From Arabidopsis thaliana (taxonomy: Eukaryota > Streptophyta > Magnoliopsida > Brassicales > Brassicaceae), in contig NC_003075.7 in assembly GCF_000001735.4 (NCBI RefSeq), positions 10,851,001 through 10,915,000 on the forward strand: a DNA stretch of 64,000 nt. Direction: 5' to 3'. This document shows, one piece after another, positions 37,529 through 49,465 of this stretch. A program made the position numbers and the translations under genes. How positions within the stretch are numbered: position 1 is the stretch's first letter; every line of letters starts with the position of its first letter. The notes under the pieces are model-generated. The model worked only from the letters and a program-made list of their open reading frames with translations, did no database searches and was not told where the DNA came from.

Positions 37529-38500
37529 TTAATCCCGATCTTCATCTGCATTACAAAAACAGAAGGAAAAGTTTGAATATTCCAAGTTATTCAATCCAAC
37601 AAAACAAGAAATGTAATACACCAAATTCTGCCAGTCCCTCGCAAATATGCAATAGCCAATGGTGATAAACAAACAGAGATTCTTGAACTTATCATAAGTC
37701 ACAAGATTTATCAAAGAAGAGTTTGCGAAAGCTTAGCAACTTACTACCTAAAACGAGACACGTTTACATATGTGGTTCCCTTCAAATTCGCATCTAGTTT
37801 ATATGTACTGGCACCTTGCAACCTATCTAACTCTAGAACCAAAGAACTAGTCGAAAGTATCTATCTTTCCAGACTCATTGAGATCATGTTCAAAGGAATA
37901 ATTGTATTGCTCAAACTGTCTTAACTTTTATAAGAGTGCCTGACTAAACAGATTTGCAACAAGCTAAGCCTGCATAGAGATTCGCTCAATTGAAAAACTT
38001 CCAAATGATTAAACCTTGAGCGAAGTTTCATTGCGGAGAATTCAATTACCATTGCAACCATTTCATACACCAAAAACGTCACCAATTTTTCTAAAAAAAA
38101 GCAAAATTTGAGAAGCTGATAAACCAAAAACAAGAAGAGGATAATATATACCAAAGTAACGGCGCTCATTAGCAGCTCTAGCCTTAGCGAGCATCACATC
38201 AAGATCTTCCTTAAGCTTCACATCCCATTTCACGAGCTGGTTCGCAAACACAGCACCAAGTCCCATACCCACCACATGCTCCCACGGATCTAACATATAT
38301 TAATATCCAATCAGAACACAATGAATCGGAATCGCATTTTCTCAACAATCGAAATCAGAAAACAAAAATTAGGGTTGTTGTAGCATTTTTCGATTGGTGG
38401 ACGACTTACGACGCATATAAGGGAGCTTGCGGAGGGCGTTGGAGTACATCTGGGTACCGAGACCCAGCAAAGCTCCGACCATTGTCGCACTTATAGGCAT
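37529..38500 (-). CDS. 81-aa probable mitochondrial complex I protein
   Basis: Three minus-strand exons, 38500-38410, 38289-38152 and a tiny terminal exon 37545-37529, sum 246 nt (81 aa) with GT-AG borders. The product has an N-terminal hydrophobic stretch (TMVGALLGLG), a second weak one around GMGLGAVFANQ, and an Arg/Lys-rich tail ending DEDRD. I recall this locus (AT4G20150) as a small subunit found in preparations of plant respiratory complex I, possibly the NDUFC2-like one; that identity is not provable from sequence. The promoter has three joined site II elements, typical for nuclear genes of mitochondrial proteins. Confidence 0.78.
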
Positions 38501-38636
38501 CGTTTCGTCTTCGGATCTTCTGAAATTTGTTGTTGTTGCAACGATGAGTCTCCGATCTCCGGTTAAGTGACTACTCGGACTTAGCTTCACAATGTTTTCC
38601 CCACATACATTGCCATTTCAGTGTATCGCCCTCATA

Positions 38637-38654
38637 TGGGCTTGGGCTTGGGCC
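38637..38654 (+). promoter_or_regulatory. Three head-to-tail site II elements
   Basis: TGGGCTTGGGCTTGGGCC at 38637-38654, three TGGGCY hexamers with no spacer, 137 bp upstream of the start codon of the small mitochondrial protein gene (minus strand). Site II elements bound by TCP factors coordinate nuclear genes for respiration. Confidence 0.7.
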
Positions 38655-39976
38655 TAGACCTTGGGTTACATAAATGATATGGAACGCTATCTGCTATGTT
38701 TAGTTGTTTTGGAAAATGTTAGTAAGTTTAGACAGTAAAAAAAGAAGCACTACTTTTTTTTTTTTTTTTTTAACATTAACAGAAAGTTAAAAACTACCAA
38801 ATGCTAAAATTTAGGTGAATTATCTTCTATACTTAAGCAAGATACACATATCTTTTGGATAGAATTAAATTAGTTAAGTTCGTTTTAAATTGGAACAAAG
38901 TTTGACTCCGGTGTAATTTACGCCAAAACTCTCTATCTGTTTTTTTTTAACCTTTCCCGTCAGATTAGTCAAAGAATCTAAATTTATTTTGATTCTGATA
39001 GGCTATAAAAATAGCTACCATATTATATTTTAACTAATTACATGAGTCAAAGACTGTAAATTTATTACTTTAAGTTACCATATATAGTACAATGAATCAA
39101 TGGAACTTCATTTGGTATTTTTATAGTAATTTTTCTAGAAATAGCATTATATGCATGGTTAATCTTATGTAGATTTCATTTCATAATCATGGGATATGCA
39201 CAGATTCTGTTACATATAATTAATGAATTTGTTGTAAAAAGTTAGATAACTCAAAATCTTTGACATAACACTAAAATCCCAAAGGATTGAATACAAACCA
39301 ATGAAGCATATCCAATGGTTTTAATTAATTTTAAAAAAATCCATTCGAGTCAAAGAAAAGAACAATGTAAAAGTGCTTCTAATGTTATCACTTATCAGTA
39401 AATGTGAAAAAAAAATAGAGAGTGTATTCATGTATCAATTTAATAAGTCAACTTTAATTTAGAGAATGCCATAATTATGCTCTCCCTCTTTGTTTGACAC
39501 TGTCTCTCTTCTCCCCTATGAACCTTTTTTCAAGTTTTTAAAGTGTTACATGAATCATCGACTAATCTATATTTGGATTATTTCTTTCTCCAAAAGGTAA
39601 TATTATTTACCTAAATTAATATTGGTGGATGATATTAATAACATCAAATCTAAAAAAAAATTGAATAGAGAAAAACAGCAAGACTTTTATTTTTTCTTCA
39701 AACTTTTTTCTCCATTGCTCTGTCTCTTCGTTTTCCTTTGTTCTGTCTCTTCGAATTCCTCTTATCTATTATCCAAAGTTTCATTGTATTGTTTGTGTTT
39801 GAAAAAACTCTGTCATCAAATGGGGTTTAATCTGTTTCGATGCTCATGTTCTTCTTCCCCAGAAGGGGTCAAAAAATAAGAAAACAGAGCATTAAAATAT
39901 CAAAAAAAAAAAAGACATAAAAGAAAGATCCGATTAAATAGGGTTTGTGTTTTTCTTTTATTTGATTTGGTTGTTG
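38655..39976. other. Divergent intergenic DNA
   Basis: 1.3 kb AT-rich stretch between the small mitochondrial gene and the RING protein gene. It has an 18-nt poly-T tract at about 38755-38772 and CTTTT-rich leader DNA from 39.68 kb. No coding signal was recognised. Confidence 0.5.
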
Positions 39977-42900
39977 ATGGAAATGGCGTCCTCTGAGGTA
40001 GAAATGTCTTCATGCCAAACTTTTAATTGCGTCTTGAGTCGTCCTCACGAGAGATGCACCCAAAGAGACAACAACACCAACAACAACAAGAAGAAGAACA
40101 ACAATAACAACAATGTCCGAAACATACACGTCGCCGCCTTCGAGAAGAATCTCAATGTTTTTGTAAGAGATCATCTCGAAAACTGTAGCGTCTCCGTTGA
40201 TGATGTTGTTGATGATTCCATCAAAGCTGTTCCGGAATGTTCTTCCAACAAATCCTCTGTTTCAGATCATCGGCTCTCGAAAACAGAGGAATCTCGGCAA
40301 GACGTCCCATCATCGTCTTCTTCTTTAGGATCCGACTCGGATCCGAATTCAGGTCAACCCGAGAACCCGTCAAGAAACGCAGCTTCTTCTCTCGTTCAGA
40401 TATGGGAGGCGAGGACAACGCAGCAACCACCAAGCTCGAACCAATCCCTAATCGATAGCAGAACAAGTTCTATGGGATCAAACGCTCTAGAGAATTCGGA
40501 GTCTCTCGAATCCGTGAAAGAATCTCAAATGATTCAACCGATTGAAGAATGTAACAATGAGGAGGAAGAAGAAGAGATTGAATGTGCACCTCCACCTTTA
40601 GAATCTGGAGAGAAAGATAGAGAAGGTGTGAGAGTTATGGATATTATTCGGAAACTAAGCAACGACTCGGAGACAATTACTAATAATGACAATGGAAGCA
40701 GCGGCAATGACAATAGTAAAGAAGTTCAAACAACAGAAGCAAGAAGTTTTCCTCAGGTTGCTTGTTCCCCAAGAATCAGAGGTCGTCAAGCTTTGGCTGA
40801 TTTGTTGGTGCAGATGACGCGTGATCGAGAAAAAGACTTGGCTTGTTTACGAGAACGTCATTGTGTTTCAAAGTTCACGAATCGTGGAAGGATTCAGGTA
40901 TGTAATTGGTGATCTCTCATCAAGACTGATGTTAAAATTGTAGGGTTTTAGTTAGGGCTAATGATTTGTGTTTTGTGGTATTTAGTCTACGCTTAGAATT
41001 CGATGTTACGAAAGGTGCCTTGCGATTCAAGGTAGACATCGGTCTAAATCAACATCAGCAGGATCTGATTCAAACCGATCGTCACGAGGTTCTGGTGTGA
41101 TGCATCTTCTCAGGTAATGTTTGTTGATTTGTTCTGGTTTAGTATATAATGAGGTTTGAATCAATGAAATGAAATGCAGGGAGAAATATAAGGCAAATTC
41201 TGAGAACATTGAGACTGGAGCTTCAACTAGTCATGCGTCTACTCGGGGTCGGATTATGGATAAAGACCCTCACAAAGCTACAGAGAAGAAGGTTTTGCAG
41301 GAGACAATAGAGAAGAGTGGAGTAAAGGAGATTAAGGAGGTGGTTTCTGCGGTTGAGAATGCGAAGAAAGGTGTCTTAAGTGAAATTTCAGAGAATAGGA
41401 ATGGTTTAAAGAAACTTGCAGGAGAAACTATCCAGAAAGAAACTGTAGAAGGGAAAGGCGAAAAGCGAGAGACGAAGGAGAAAGTTATTTCCAAAGAAAG
41501 TCTTGAAGGGAAAGGCGAGAAGAGAGAATCAACTAAGGAGAAAGCTATTGCTAAGGAAAGTGTAGCAGAGAAGGCTTTGGTTGGAATAGCTGAGAAGGTG
41601 AATCTATGGAACTCAGATGAGAAAATGAATAGAAGAAAAGTGGTGGAGAAAGGTAAAACTGAAGGCAATACTAATACTGAGAGGGTTGAGAGAAATGATG
41701 TATTGGAAGAAGCTACAAGAAGAATCCTTAGTGTCGAAAGTGCCGAAAGAAGCAGTACTACTACTTCAAAGGAAACGATGACACGGTGTGAGGTTGCTGA
41801 GAAAGTAGTGAAAGGAAAGAAAAAGGAAGATTTTGTTTCTTTGGAATCTAATAAGTCCAAAGAAGTTGAAGATGGAAACATTAAGCCTCAAGGAGTTACC
41901 ACACAAGCAGATAGTTGTTTGCGTAAACCGGCTATAGAGGAAAAAGTTTTGCAGGAGACAACTGTAAAGAGTGATTTAAAGAAACCTACTGAGAAGGAAA
42001 GTAGAGAAGAGAGGAGAGAAATTGAGGAAGAAGAAAGCACTTCGATGGGAATAGCAGAGAAGGTGAATCTTTGGAACTCCAAGGAGAAAAAAAATAGGAG
42101 AAAAGCTATGGAGAAAGGCAAAGGTAAAACTGAAGGCAAAGCTATTACTGAGACAAATGAATTGTTGCAAGAAGCTTCAAGAAGAATTAGTAATGTCGAA
42201 ACTGCAGAGAGAAGCATTGATACTTCATGGATAACGGTGGTGAAAGTTGTTGGTGACAGAGTTATTATGGATAAAAGAAAGAGTAGTGGAGAAACTACGC
42301 GATCTGCAGAGATAGGAGGAGGAAAGAAAGAGGAAGATTTGGCATCTGTAGAAGCTAAGTCCAAAGATGTTATTGAGGATAAAAACATGAATCCACAAGC
42401 TGTGATTCATGGGTCTAAAGAGAGGGATAAAGAGAGGAACTCTTCACAAAACGGTGAAGAAACATTGAGTCTGCGAAACTCAGAAGCTAAGTCTACTAAA
42501 GAGATTGAGAGACAAGAAGTTACACAAGAAGAAAAATCTGTGAGTCATGGGTCTAGAGAAAAGGATAAAGAGAGAAATTCTTTACAATACGGTGAAAAAA
42601 TGTGTTTTCTGCGGAACTCGGAAGCTAAGTCTACTAAAGAGATTGAGAGAAACAAGTCTCAAGAAGTATCACAAGGAGAAGAATCTGCGAGTCATGGCTC
42701 TAGAGAGAGTGCTAAAGAGAAAAATTCTTCACAACAGGATGATGAAACGTCGACTCATCGAAACCCAAATGACAAAAAAGGCATTAAGGAACCCGAGGAC
42801 GAAGAGAGCAAGAAGGTAGAACGCGAAGAAACGGGAGAAAACGTGGAAGAAGCATCAGTAGAGTTTGTAAATGATTGGGATGGAAACGAAATGGAAGAAG

Positions 42901-44120
42901 AAGAAGAAGAAGAATATGGAGATTATTTTAATGGAGATGATGATTGGATTCACGATATATCGCGGCCACGAAGTTACTGGGAAGATCTAAGGAAAGAAAG
43001 GTATCTTGAGGTTCTCAACACTGAATCAGAGAAGAAAGATATTTGCAATCTCATTGAGAGGTATATATTTCTATGATCATTCATCAAATCCCTCAAAAGC
43101 ATTAAACTTGAAACTTTACTTGACTTTTGATGTTTAGACTAATTTTAATTTTGTATACCGCTGTGCAGACGAACAGTTTCCAACTTTTTGACTAGTGATT
43201 TGCGACAAAAGATTGATAATTTGATGATCACTCGCGTGCAAAGTCATATAGGCGTACCACTCAATCAAATAGAAGAAGGAGACGAATATGAAGAAGAGTG
43301 GGAAGTTGAGTGTTCAGCAAGAAACGAGGAAGATAATGAAACAGAGGAAGAACCAGAGAAGACAAATCTTGAAGCTCCAAGCGATGTTTGCAGCCAATCA
43401 TCAGCAAGGAGTAGTACCATGATGTCGTGGAATTTCAGAGACCAGGACATTGACAAGGATAACGAACCGACAACGTCTTTGTCTCTTCCTGAACCTTTAG
43501 TTCCCACAAATCAATCTGTGAGTTTTGTTCTTGTTTTTTTTCGTCAAGTTTAGGTTACGTGTTGGTGAAGTAACCTGAAATCTTAACTTATTAGACACAG
43601 GACATGCAGACGATAAGTGATCTCAAGGAACAAATGGAGCAACTTCAACGAGAAATGCTCGAGCTACGAAATACCGTTAAATCTTGCATCGATATGCAAC
43701 TTCATTTCCAGAAATCTGTAACTCAAGATCTGTCTCGTTCTGGTCAGTTTTATCATCATCATCACATTAAACACATTTTAGATTTATTCGTTACAAAGAA
43801 ATCAAACTGATTAATAATCTTTTAGGCTCATCAGCAGAACAACGAGTAGACCCGAAGAAAGATCCTTTGAAACGCAAGTGTTGCGTTTGCTCTGAGATGC
43901 CTGTTGATTCGCTCCTGTATAGGTACTTCTGTTTGATATATCGCAACTTCAAATCGGAAACGCTGAAATAATAACTGGCGGTCTTGGTCTTCCTTTTAAC
44001 AGGTGTGGACATATGTGCACATGTCTGAAATGTGCTCATGAATTGCAATGGAGCAGTAAGAAATGTCCGATATGTATGGCTCCAATTGTTGACGTTGTGA
44101 GGGCTTTTCTTGATTCTTAG
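39977..44120 (+). CDS. Large Glu/Lys-rich protein with C-terminal RING finger
   Basis: Seven exons: 39977-40897, 40986-41113, 41180-43060, 43169-43517, 43595-43742, 43826-43922, 44003-44120. Sum 3642 nt, 1213 aa, GT-AG borders. The N-terminal third is Asn/Ser-rich. The huge exon 3 encodes charged, likely disordered sequence with internal duplications (GIAEKVNLWNS occurs twice). A coiled coil follows in exon 5 (LKEQMEQLQREMLELRN). The C-terminus is a C3HC4-type RING: CCVCSEMP, CGHMCTCLKC, KCPICMAPI, as in the MUL1/neuralized-like group, so an E3 ubiquitin ligase is inferred. The ATG at 39977 is the first in frame. Substrate and location are unknown; probable locus AT4G20160. Confidence 0.82.
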
Positions 44121-45809
44121 GACCCAAGAAACCACAAAACATTGCTAGTTTCTCCATTGATTTGAAAATGTGTCACATTTGAATATACATAATAAACATT
44201 TTGTTTGTCTTCACGTGTTATGCCGACTTCTAAAGACTTTATTATTCTCCTATTCTTCTATGAAGTGAAACCATTACTTTGTAGTAAATTCAATTTGTTG
44301 AGCAAAAGCTAAAAGTACATTAAAGAGGATAATAATGAATCTTGGTCTTCTTGGTGATATGGATAAGGATAAACATTGTAGTATTTGGAGGCTATGGATG
44401 TAAGAAAATACTTTTTCGACCGTTTTGAGCTTTGGAAAAGTTAAAAAAAAATTATAAAGAATTTGATTTTTATGTTAAAATATATAAAAGAAATTGAAGA
44501 AAAGGCAATTGAAAGTTTGAAACGTTAGAGAGAAGCCAAGCAAAAAGACACGTCTGCGCCATGTGTCTTACAGATTTTGGAAGCTTAAAACGAAACTGCG
44601 TAATTTTAAAAAAGTATACAAAACGATATTAACAAACAAATTATAGAAAACCATATTAAAAAGCCATGTAAATCCATTTTCTATACCTGCAATGTCACCC
44701 TCAGAAAACTCGAAATTATACGCCATCAAATTTAGAAACTTACATGGTTAAAGCAAACTCATTAAATTGTTACGACAATGCCAAAAAAAAAAAAAAGACA
44801 CAATCATTTGAGAAATTAGCTGTGTATACCATAAGCTTTTCATTATGTGGTTGATTTTTAGTGGCTGCTCTGCTAATAATTTTCTGTTGTTGATTGATAC
44901 ATGACTTGGCTTTGAGCACATGTCAACTTTGCGATACGAAATATAATGGTTGTTCCATATTATTAAATTATCATGAACAATTTAGATTTTGATTCTATGA
45001 TTATATACTAAACATAGGAATCAATAGTTGTTAATCATTTTTCATAAAGTTGATAATTTGGTCTTCAATAATAGCTTAAATTGCTCTCTCTCTTTTATTG
45101 TTTACAAAATACACTCTCCTTTTGACCTGACCTTCCCTTCACTATACGGTTTCCTCTGGTGACGTCTGCAAGTCAAAATAATACAGAAATAAGGAATGTG
45201 TTATTATTCAGCCAAATGAAGAAACATAATTATTTTACATGACTAGAATTTTTTTTTACTTTTCAATAAAAAAAGAGACTTAAATCAAAAATGAAAAAAC
45301 AGAGATTGAAATTAAGATTTGGCATAGAATTTTTTCATTTAATCAAACACGAAAGTCGAATTAAAATAGTACAGAACAAAAGAAAAATAGAAATAAAGTA
45401 AACACTCCTAGCTAAAATCTCTCCTTTCATAGGAATGTCTGGTAATTCTACATATGAATGGATTCAGTAGTTGTCTTTTGTAAGTATCTTTTTTCGTTGT
45501 ACTCAAATAGCATATTAATTCTGGAAATATCATTGAACTTACATATTACAGTAATTAAAAAAAACATAATTAAGTTGTCAAAAAATAACAAAACAAATAA
45601 AGAAACAGGTGTGTTCACACTCAAAAAAATACAGACTAGTAGAAGAATTAAAAACGACTCTTCTCGCCGACTCGTTGAAAAAGTGAGAGACACACAACTT
45701 CGGAGCGAATCTATTCTTCTTCTTCTTCTTCTTCTTCTTCTTCTTCTTCCTCCGTTTTTTTCATCTTCTTCTCTGTTTCGAGAGATCCACTAGTGAAAGA
45801 GTCAGCACC
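44121..45809. other. Intergenic DNA, GALS3 promoter and leader
   Basis: 1.7 kb AT-rich DNA with a poly-A run near 44.79 kb. The leader has a (TTC)12 microsatellite at 45714-45749, 61 bp before the GALS3 ATG. No coding signal. Confidence 0.5.
45714..45749 (+). repeat. (TTC)12 microsatellite in the GALS3 leader
   Basis: Twelve uninterrupted TTC units directly upstream of the GALS3 start codon. CT/TTC-rich leaders are common in Arabidopsis and this one is likely length-polymorphic. Confidence 0.8.
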
Positions 45810-47794
45810 ATGGCCATGGTCAAAGAGAAAGAACAAAACACTAAAGACAAAAAACTCCTCGTCGGCGTCATTTGGAACTTCTCCGCCGAGCTCAAGCTCA
45901 CTTTCATGGCGTTACTTGTTCTCTGCACTTTAGCTACTCTCTTACCTTTCATACCTTCTTCATTCTCTCTCTCCACTTCCGATTTCCGCTTCTGCATCTC
46001 ACGCTTCTCCTCCGCCGTCCCTCTCAACACCACCACCACCGTAGAAGAATCATCATCCTCACCGTCACCGGAGAAGAACCTAGATCGAGTTTTGGATAAC
46101 GGAGTTATTAAACGGACGTTTACTGGCTACGGCTCAGCAGCTTATAACTTCGTCTCAATGAGTGCTTACAGAGGCGGCGTTAACTCATTCGCCGTTATCG
46201 GATTATCATCAAAACCATTACACGTGTACGGTCATCCTTCGTATAGATGCGAATGGGTCTCATTAGACCCGACTCAAGATCCGATTTCAACAACCGGGTT
46301 TAAAATCTTAACCGATTGGGGTTACGGACGGATCTACACAACAGTCGTCGTTAACTGTACTTTCTCATCAATCTCCGCCGTGAATCCACAAAACTCCGGT
46401 GGAACTCTCATCCTCCACGCCACCACCGGAGATCCAACTCTCAATCTCACCGATTCAATCTCAGTCCTAACCGAACCTCCCAAATCCGTCGATTTCGATC
46501 TCTATAACTCCACGAAGAAGACGAAGAAGTACGATTATCTCTATTGCGGATCGTCCTTATACGGTAACCTAAGTCCGCAACGAGTTAGAGAATGGATCGC
46601 TTACCACGTTAGATTCTTCGGTGAACGGTCACATTTCGTGCTACACGACGCCGGAGGGATTCATGAGGAAGTGTTCGAGGTTTTAAAGCCATGGATTGAG
46701 CTAGGGAGAGTGACGTTACATGATATTAGAGATCAAGAACGATTCGATGGATATTATCATAATCAGTTCATGATAGTGAATGATTGTTTGCATAGGTATA
46801 GATTCATGACGAAGTGGATGTTCTTCTTTGATGTTGATGAGTTTTTACATGTTCCAGTGAAAGAGACGATTTCGTCTGTGATGGAATCTTTGGAGGAATA
46901 TTCTCAGTTTACTATTGAACAGATGCCTATGAGTAGTCGGATTTGTTATTCCGGTGATGGTCCGGCGAGAACTTACAGGTAACATTCATAACTTTGTTGA
47001 TTTTAATGATTGAACGTTAACCAAATCCCATGTGTTGTTTATTGAGTGACTTAGAATATTAGTCACAAGTTTTTTGAAGGTGACATATAATATCAATAAG
47101 TATCTGATTCGGTCAACACTTGGCCTGTAAAAGTCTTTGTGCATTCTGTATTAGTCTCCTATGTCGGTCACGATCTTTACTTTTATTGAACATCACATGA
47201 TTTTACTGAGAAATGTTTTCACATGATTTTAGTGAGAAATGTTTTCACATGATTTTAGTGAGAAATGTTTTAAAGATTCTATCTTTTGTTTGTATCTTTT
47301 TTGTTTAATCAGAATAACAATTGAATTGTGATGTAGATTAGTTTAGTATTGAACATCTCTAATGGTTCATCTTAGGAGGGAACATATCGGTTATTGATTT
47401 GGTTTAGTTCAGGGACTGATCTAAATGGTATTTGGTTTTGTGTTTCAGGAAATGGGGAATTGAGAAACTGGCATATAGAGACGTCAAGAAGGTTCCAAGA
47501 CGGGATCGAAAATACGCTGTCCAGCCGGAGAATGTATTCGCGACAGGCGTACACATGTCTCAGAATCTACAAGGGAAAACATACCACAAGGCTGAAAGCA
47601 AAATCCGTTACTTCCACTACCATGGTTCGATCTCTCAGCGCCGCGAGCCTTGTCGTCAACTTTTTAACGATTCTCGAGTCGTGTTCGAGAACACTCCTTA
47701 TGTGCTAGACACTACAATATGTGATGTTGGCCTTGCTGTGAGAACGTTCGAGTTGAGAACGATCGGTGATCGGCTGCTACGGACAAGACAATGA
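45810..47794 (+). CDS. GALS3: Galactan beta-1,4-galactosyltransferase 3 (GT92)
   Basis: Two exons, 45810-46978 and 47449-47794, 1515 nt, 504 aa. The protein is a type II Golgi membrane protein: short cytosolic Lys-rich start, transmembrane helix at about 30-50, stem, then the GT92 (DUF23) catalytic domain. The FFDVDEF motif (D341-V-D343) is the DxD-like metal and UDP-galactose site. GALS enzymes extend beta-1,4-galactan side chains of rhamnogalacturonan I pectin. Conserved C-terminal elements (RKYAVQPENV, HYHGSI, RREPC) are in exon 2. The intron holds a three-copy 26-bp tandem repeat. A second in-frame ATG lies two codons later. Confidence 0.93.
47194..47271 (+). repeat. Three-copy 26-bp tandem repeat in the GALS3 intron
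   Basis: Units at 47194-47219, 47220-47245 and 47246-47271. They read CACATGATTTTAGTGAGAAA plus TGTTTT; the first unit differs by one base (ACTGAG). Confidence 0.9.
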
Positions 47795-48526
47795 AGAGAT
47801 GGCAAAAATGAATAGTGAATGTAATCAATCTTTAGAAAGAAGAATTAGAAGGTGTTAAGATGAGTTACTTTGTATTATTTTCTTTTGGGGGTATATTCTT
47901 TTATTGTATCATATAATTTGGGTAATGGGTTCATTAATACAGCTTGAAAATACTCTTTGGTATATATATTCTGTATGATGTATGATTTAGAAAAAAGGTC
48001 TCTGAGTATATAATCTAGTGATGATAATTGTGGAGATCAAGTAATATCACTGTTTGTATTTGATTACTGTACTCTTAGTTGACAAAAAGAAAATGTCAAT
48101 ATCCATTGGTGTTACTCCAGTAATCCATATGGAACGTTGATTATTTGTTATGTTTGTGGACGATTTTTATAATTGTTTGTTTGTTGTATTCCCTATGAAT
48201 TAATTATTAACGACAAAAAAGATAGCTTTTGCTTTTTGTGGAGCGAAGGAACGTGCGTTGAGGCTTTTCTTGACGATCACCGAATGGGCCTAAACGTGTG
48301 GGTCCACTTAGAATGAAACATATGGGACCCACGTTTCGTGGTTGTTAATCTCGCAAGTCGCAGACCAGAGGCTAGAAAGCTGTCGTTTGTTGCACTAGAT
48401 AACAAGTGTTTTCATAATCATAACATTACACTATATTATGCGGTGTTAAATCACCCGAGATTTACGTTTGGACCTACACACTTCTTTTCCCCAACGGTTC
48501 ATTTTAAAAATGATTAACATCGTAAT
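47795..48526. other. GALS3 3' region and flank of the retrotransposon
   Basis: 3' UTR followed by intergenic DNA. An imperfect inverted repeat with arms ACGTGTGGGTCC and GGGACCCACGT lies at 48294-48334. GTAAT at 48522-48526 is the left target duplication of the Copia element. Confidence 0.5.
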
Positions 48527-48689
48527 TGTTATGAATAAAGGTGGATGCCCATTATAAGGCCTATCATCTAAGCCCATTATTTAGATGTTTCTAGGGTTTT
48601 ACCCCTTTCCTTGTACTTCTATATAAAGAACCCTTTATCTCAATGGAATAACACACTCATTTCTTCTATCTCTTTCTCTGTTTATAACA
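48527..48689 (+). repeat. Left LTR (163 bp)
   Basis: Starts TG, ends CA, has a TATA box (CTATATAAAG at about 48618-48630). Compared by eye with the right LTR it differs by six substitutions and one 1-bp indel. Confidence 0.93.
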
Positions 48690-49261
48690 CGTTATCAGCA
48701 CGCTCTAAAAGGTAGATATAGAGATTCTTACATTTTTTTTAAGAACCATGTTTACTTATCGACTCATGGTTCATAGTACTTATTTTCTATTATTGAAACA
48801 AAACAATATGAGCCGATCGATGATTATAGTATAGATCGGTAAAAGCAGGTTTTCAATGATTCAATAAAGAAGAGAATCATGCTTATCATTTGTTTCTATA
48901 ATTACTATCGCATGATTCAATGATTCTACAAAGAAAATCGTTAAAGAAGAGAATCATGCTTGTTAATTGTTAATTTTTGTGATGTACTATTACAATATTG
49001 AATATATAAATTACCAATTTTATAATTATATAACTAATTTTGTAACTATTCATAGTCCGGTGGTGGGTGATGCAAGCATGTATTAATGTTTTAGCATTCT
49101 AGTTTTGAATAGTTGCATCTATATTCAATATCATTTTATAAATATTATATTGTCTAAAATTCATTTATGATTGATATGATATCTCTTATTTAACTCCTTT
49201 GATTAAAACGTTATACATATCTTATCACTTTTAGATATTGACTTTTCTATATTAAATATTT

Positions 49262-49465
49262 GATTTCCATATATTTGATTGTGTTATTATTATTTTTACT
49301 AAAAACGTTGCAAGATAATTTTTTTTTTTATAAGATTTCATATATCTAAATCTTTGTGTTATTATTATCTAAATCTTTTTATAAGATTTCCATATATTTG
49401 ATTGTGTTATTATTATTTTTACTAAAAACGTTGCAAGATAATTTTTCTTTTTATAAGATTTTTTT
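49262..49465 (+). repeat. Direct duplication, period 123 bp, inside the Copia element
   Basis: The segment starting GATTTCCATATATTTGATTG at 49262 recurs at 49385, including ACTAAAAACGTTGCAAGATA, with only poly-T length changes. It lies in the non-coding 5' part of the element. Confidence 0.8.

Noticed and set aside
41270..42388. 203- and 166-codon antisense frames rich in Phe, Leu and Ser
   Set aside because: They are complements of the Glu/Lys-rich RING protein exon; GAA/AAG codons read backwards give TTC/CTT.
45458..45793. 111-codon frame upstream of GALS3
   Set aside because: It lies in AT-rich leader and the (TTC)n repeat; the Leu run is a microsatellite translation.
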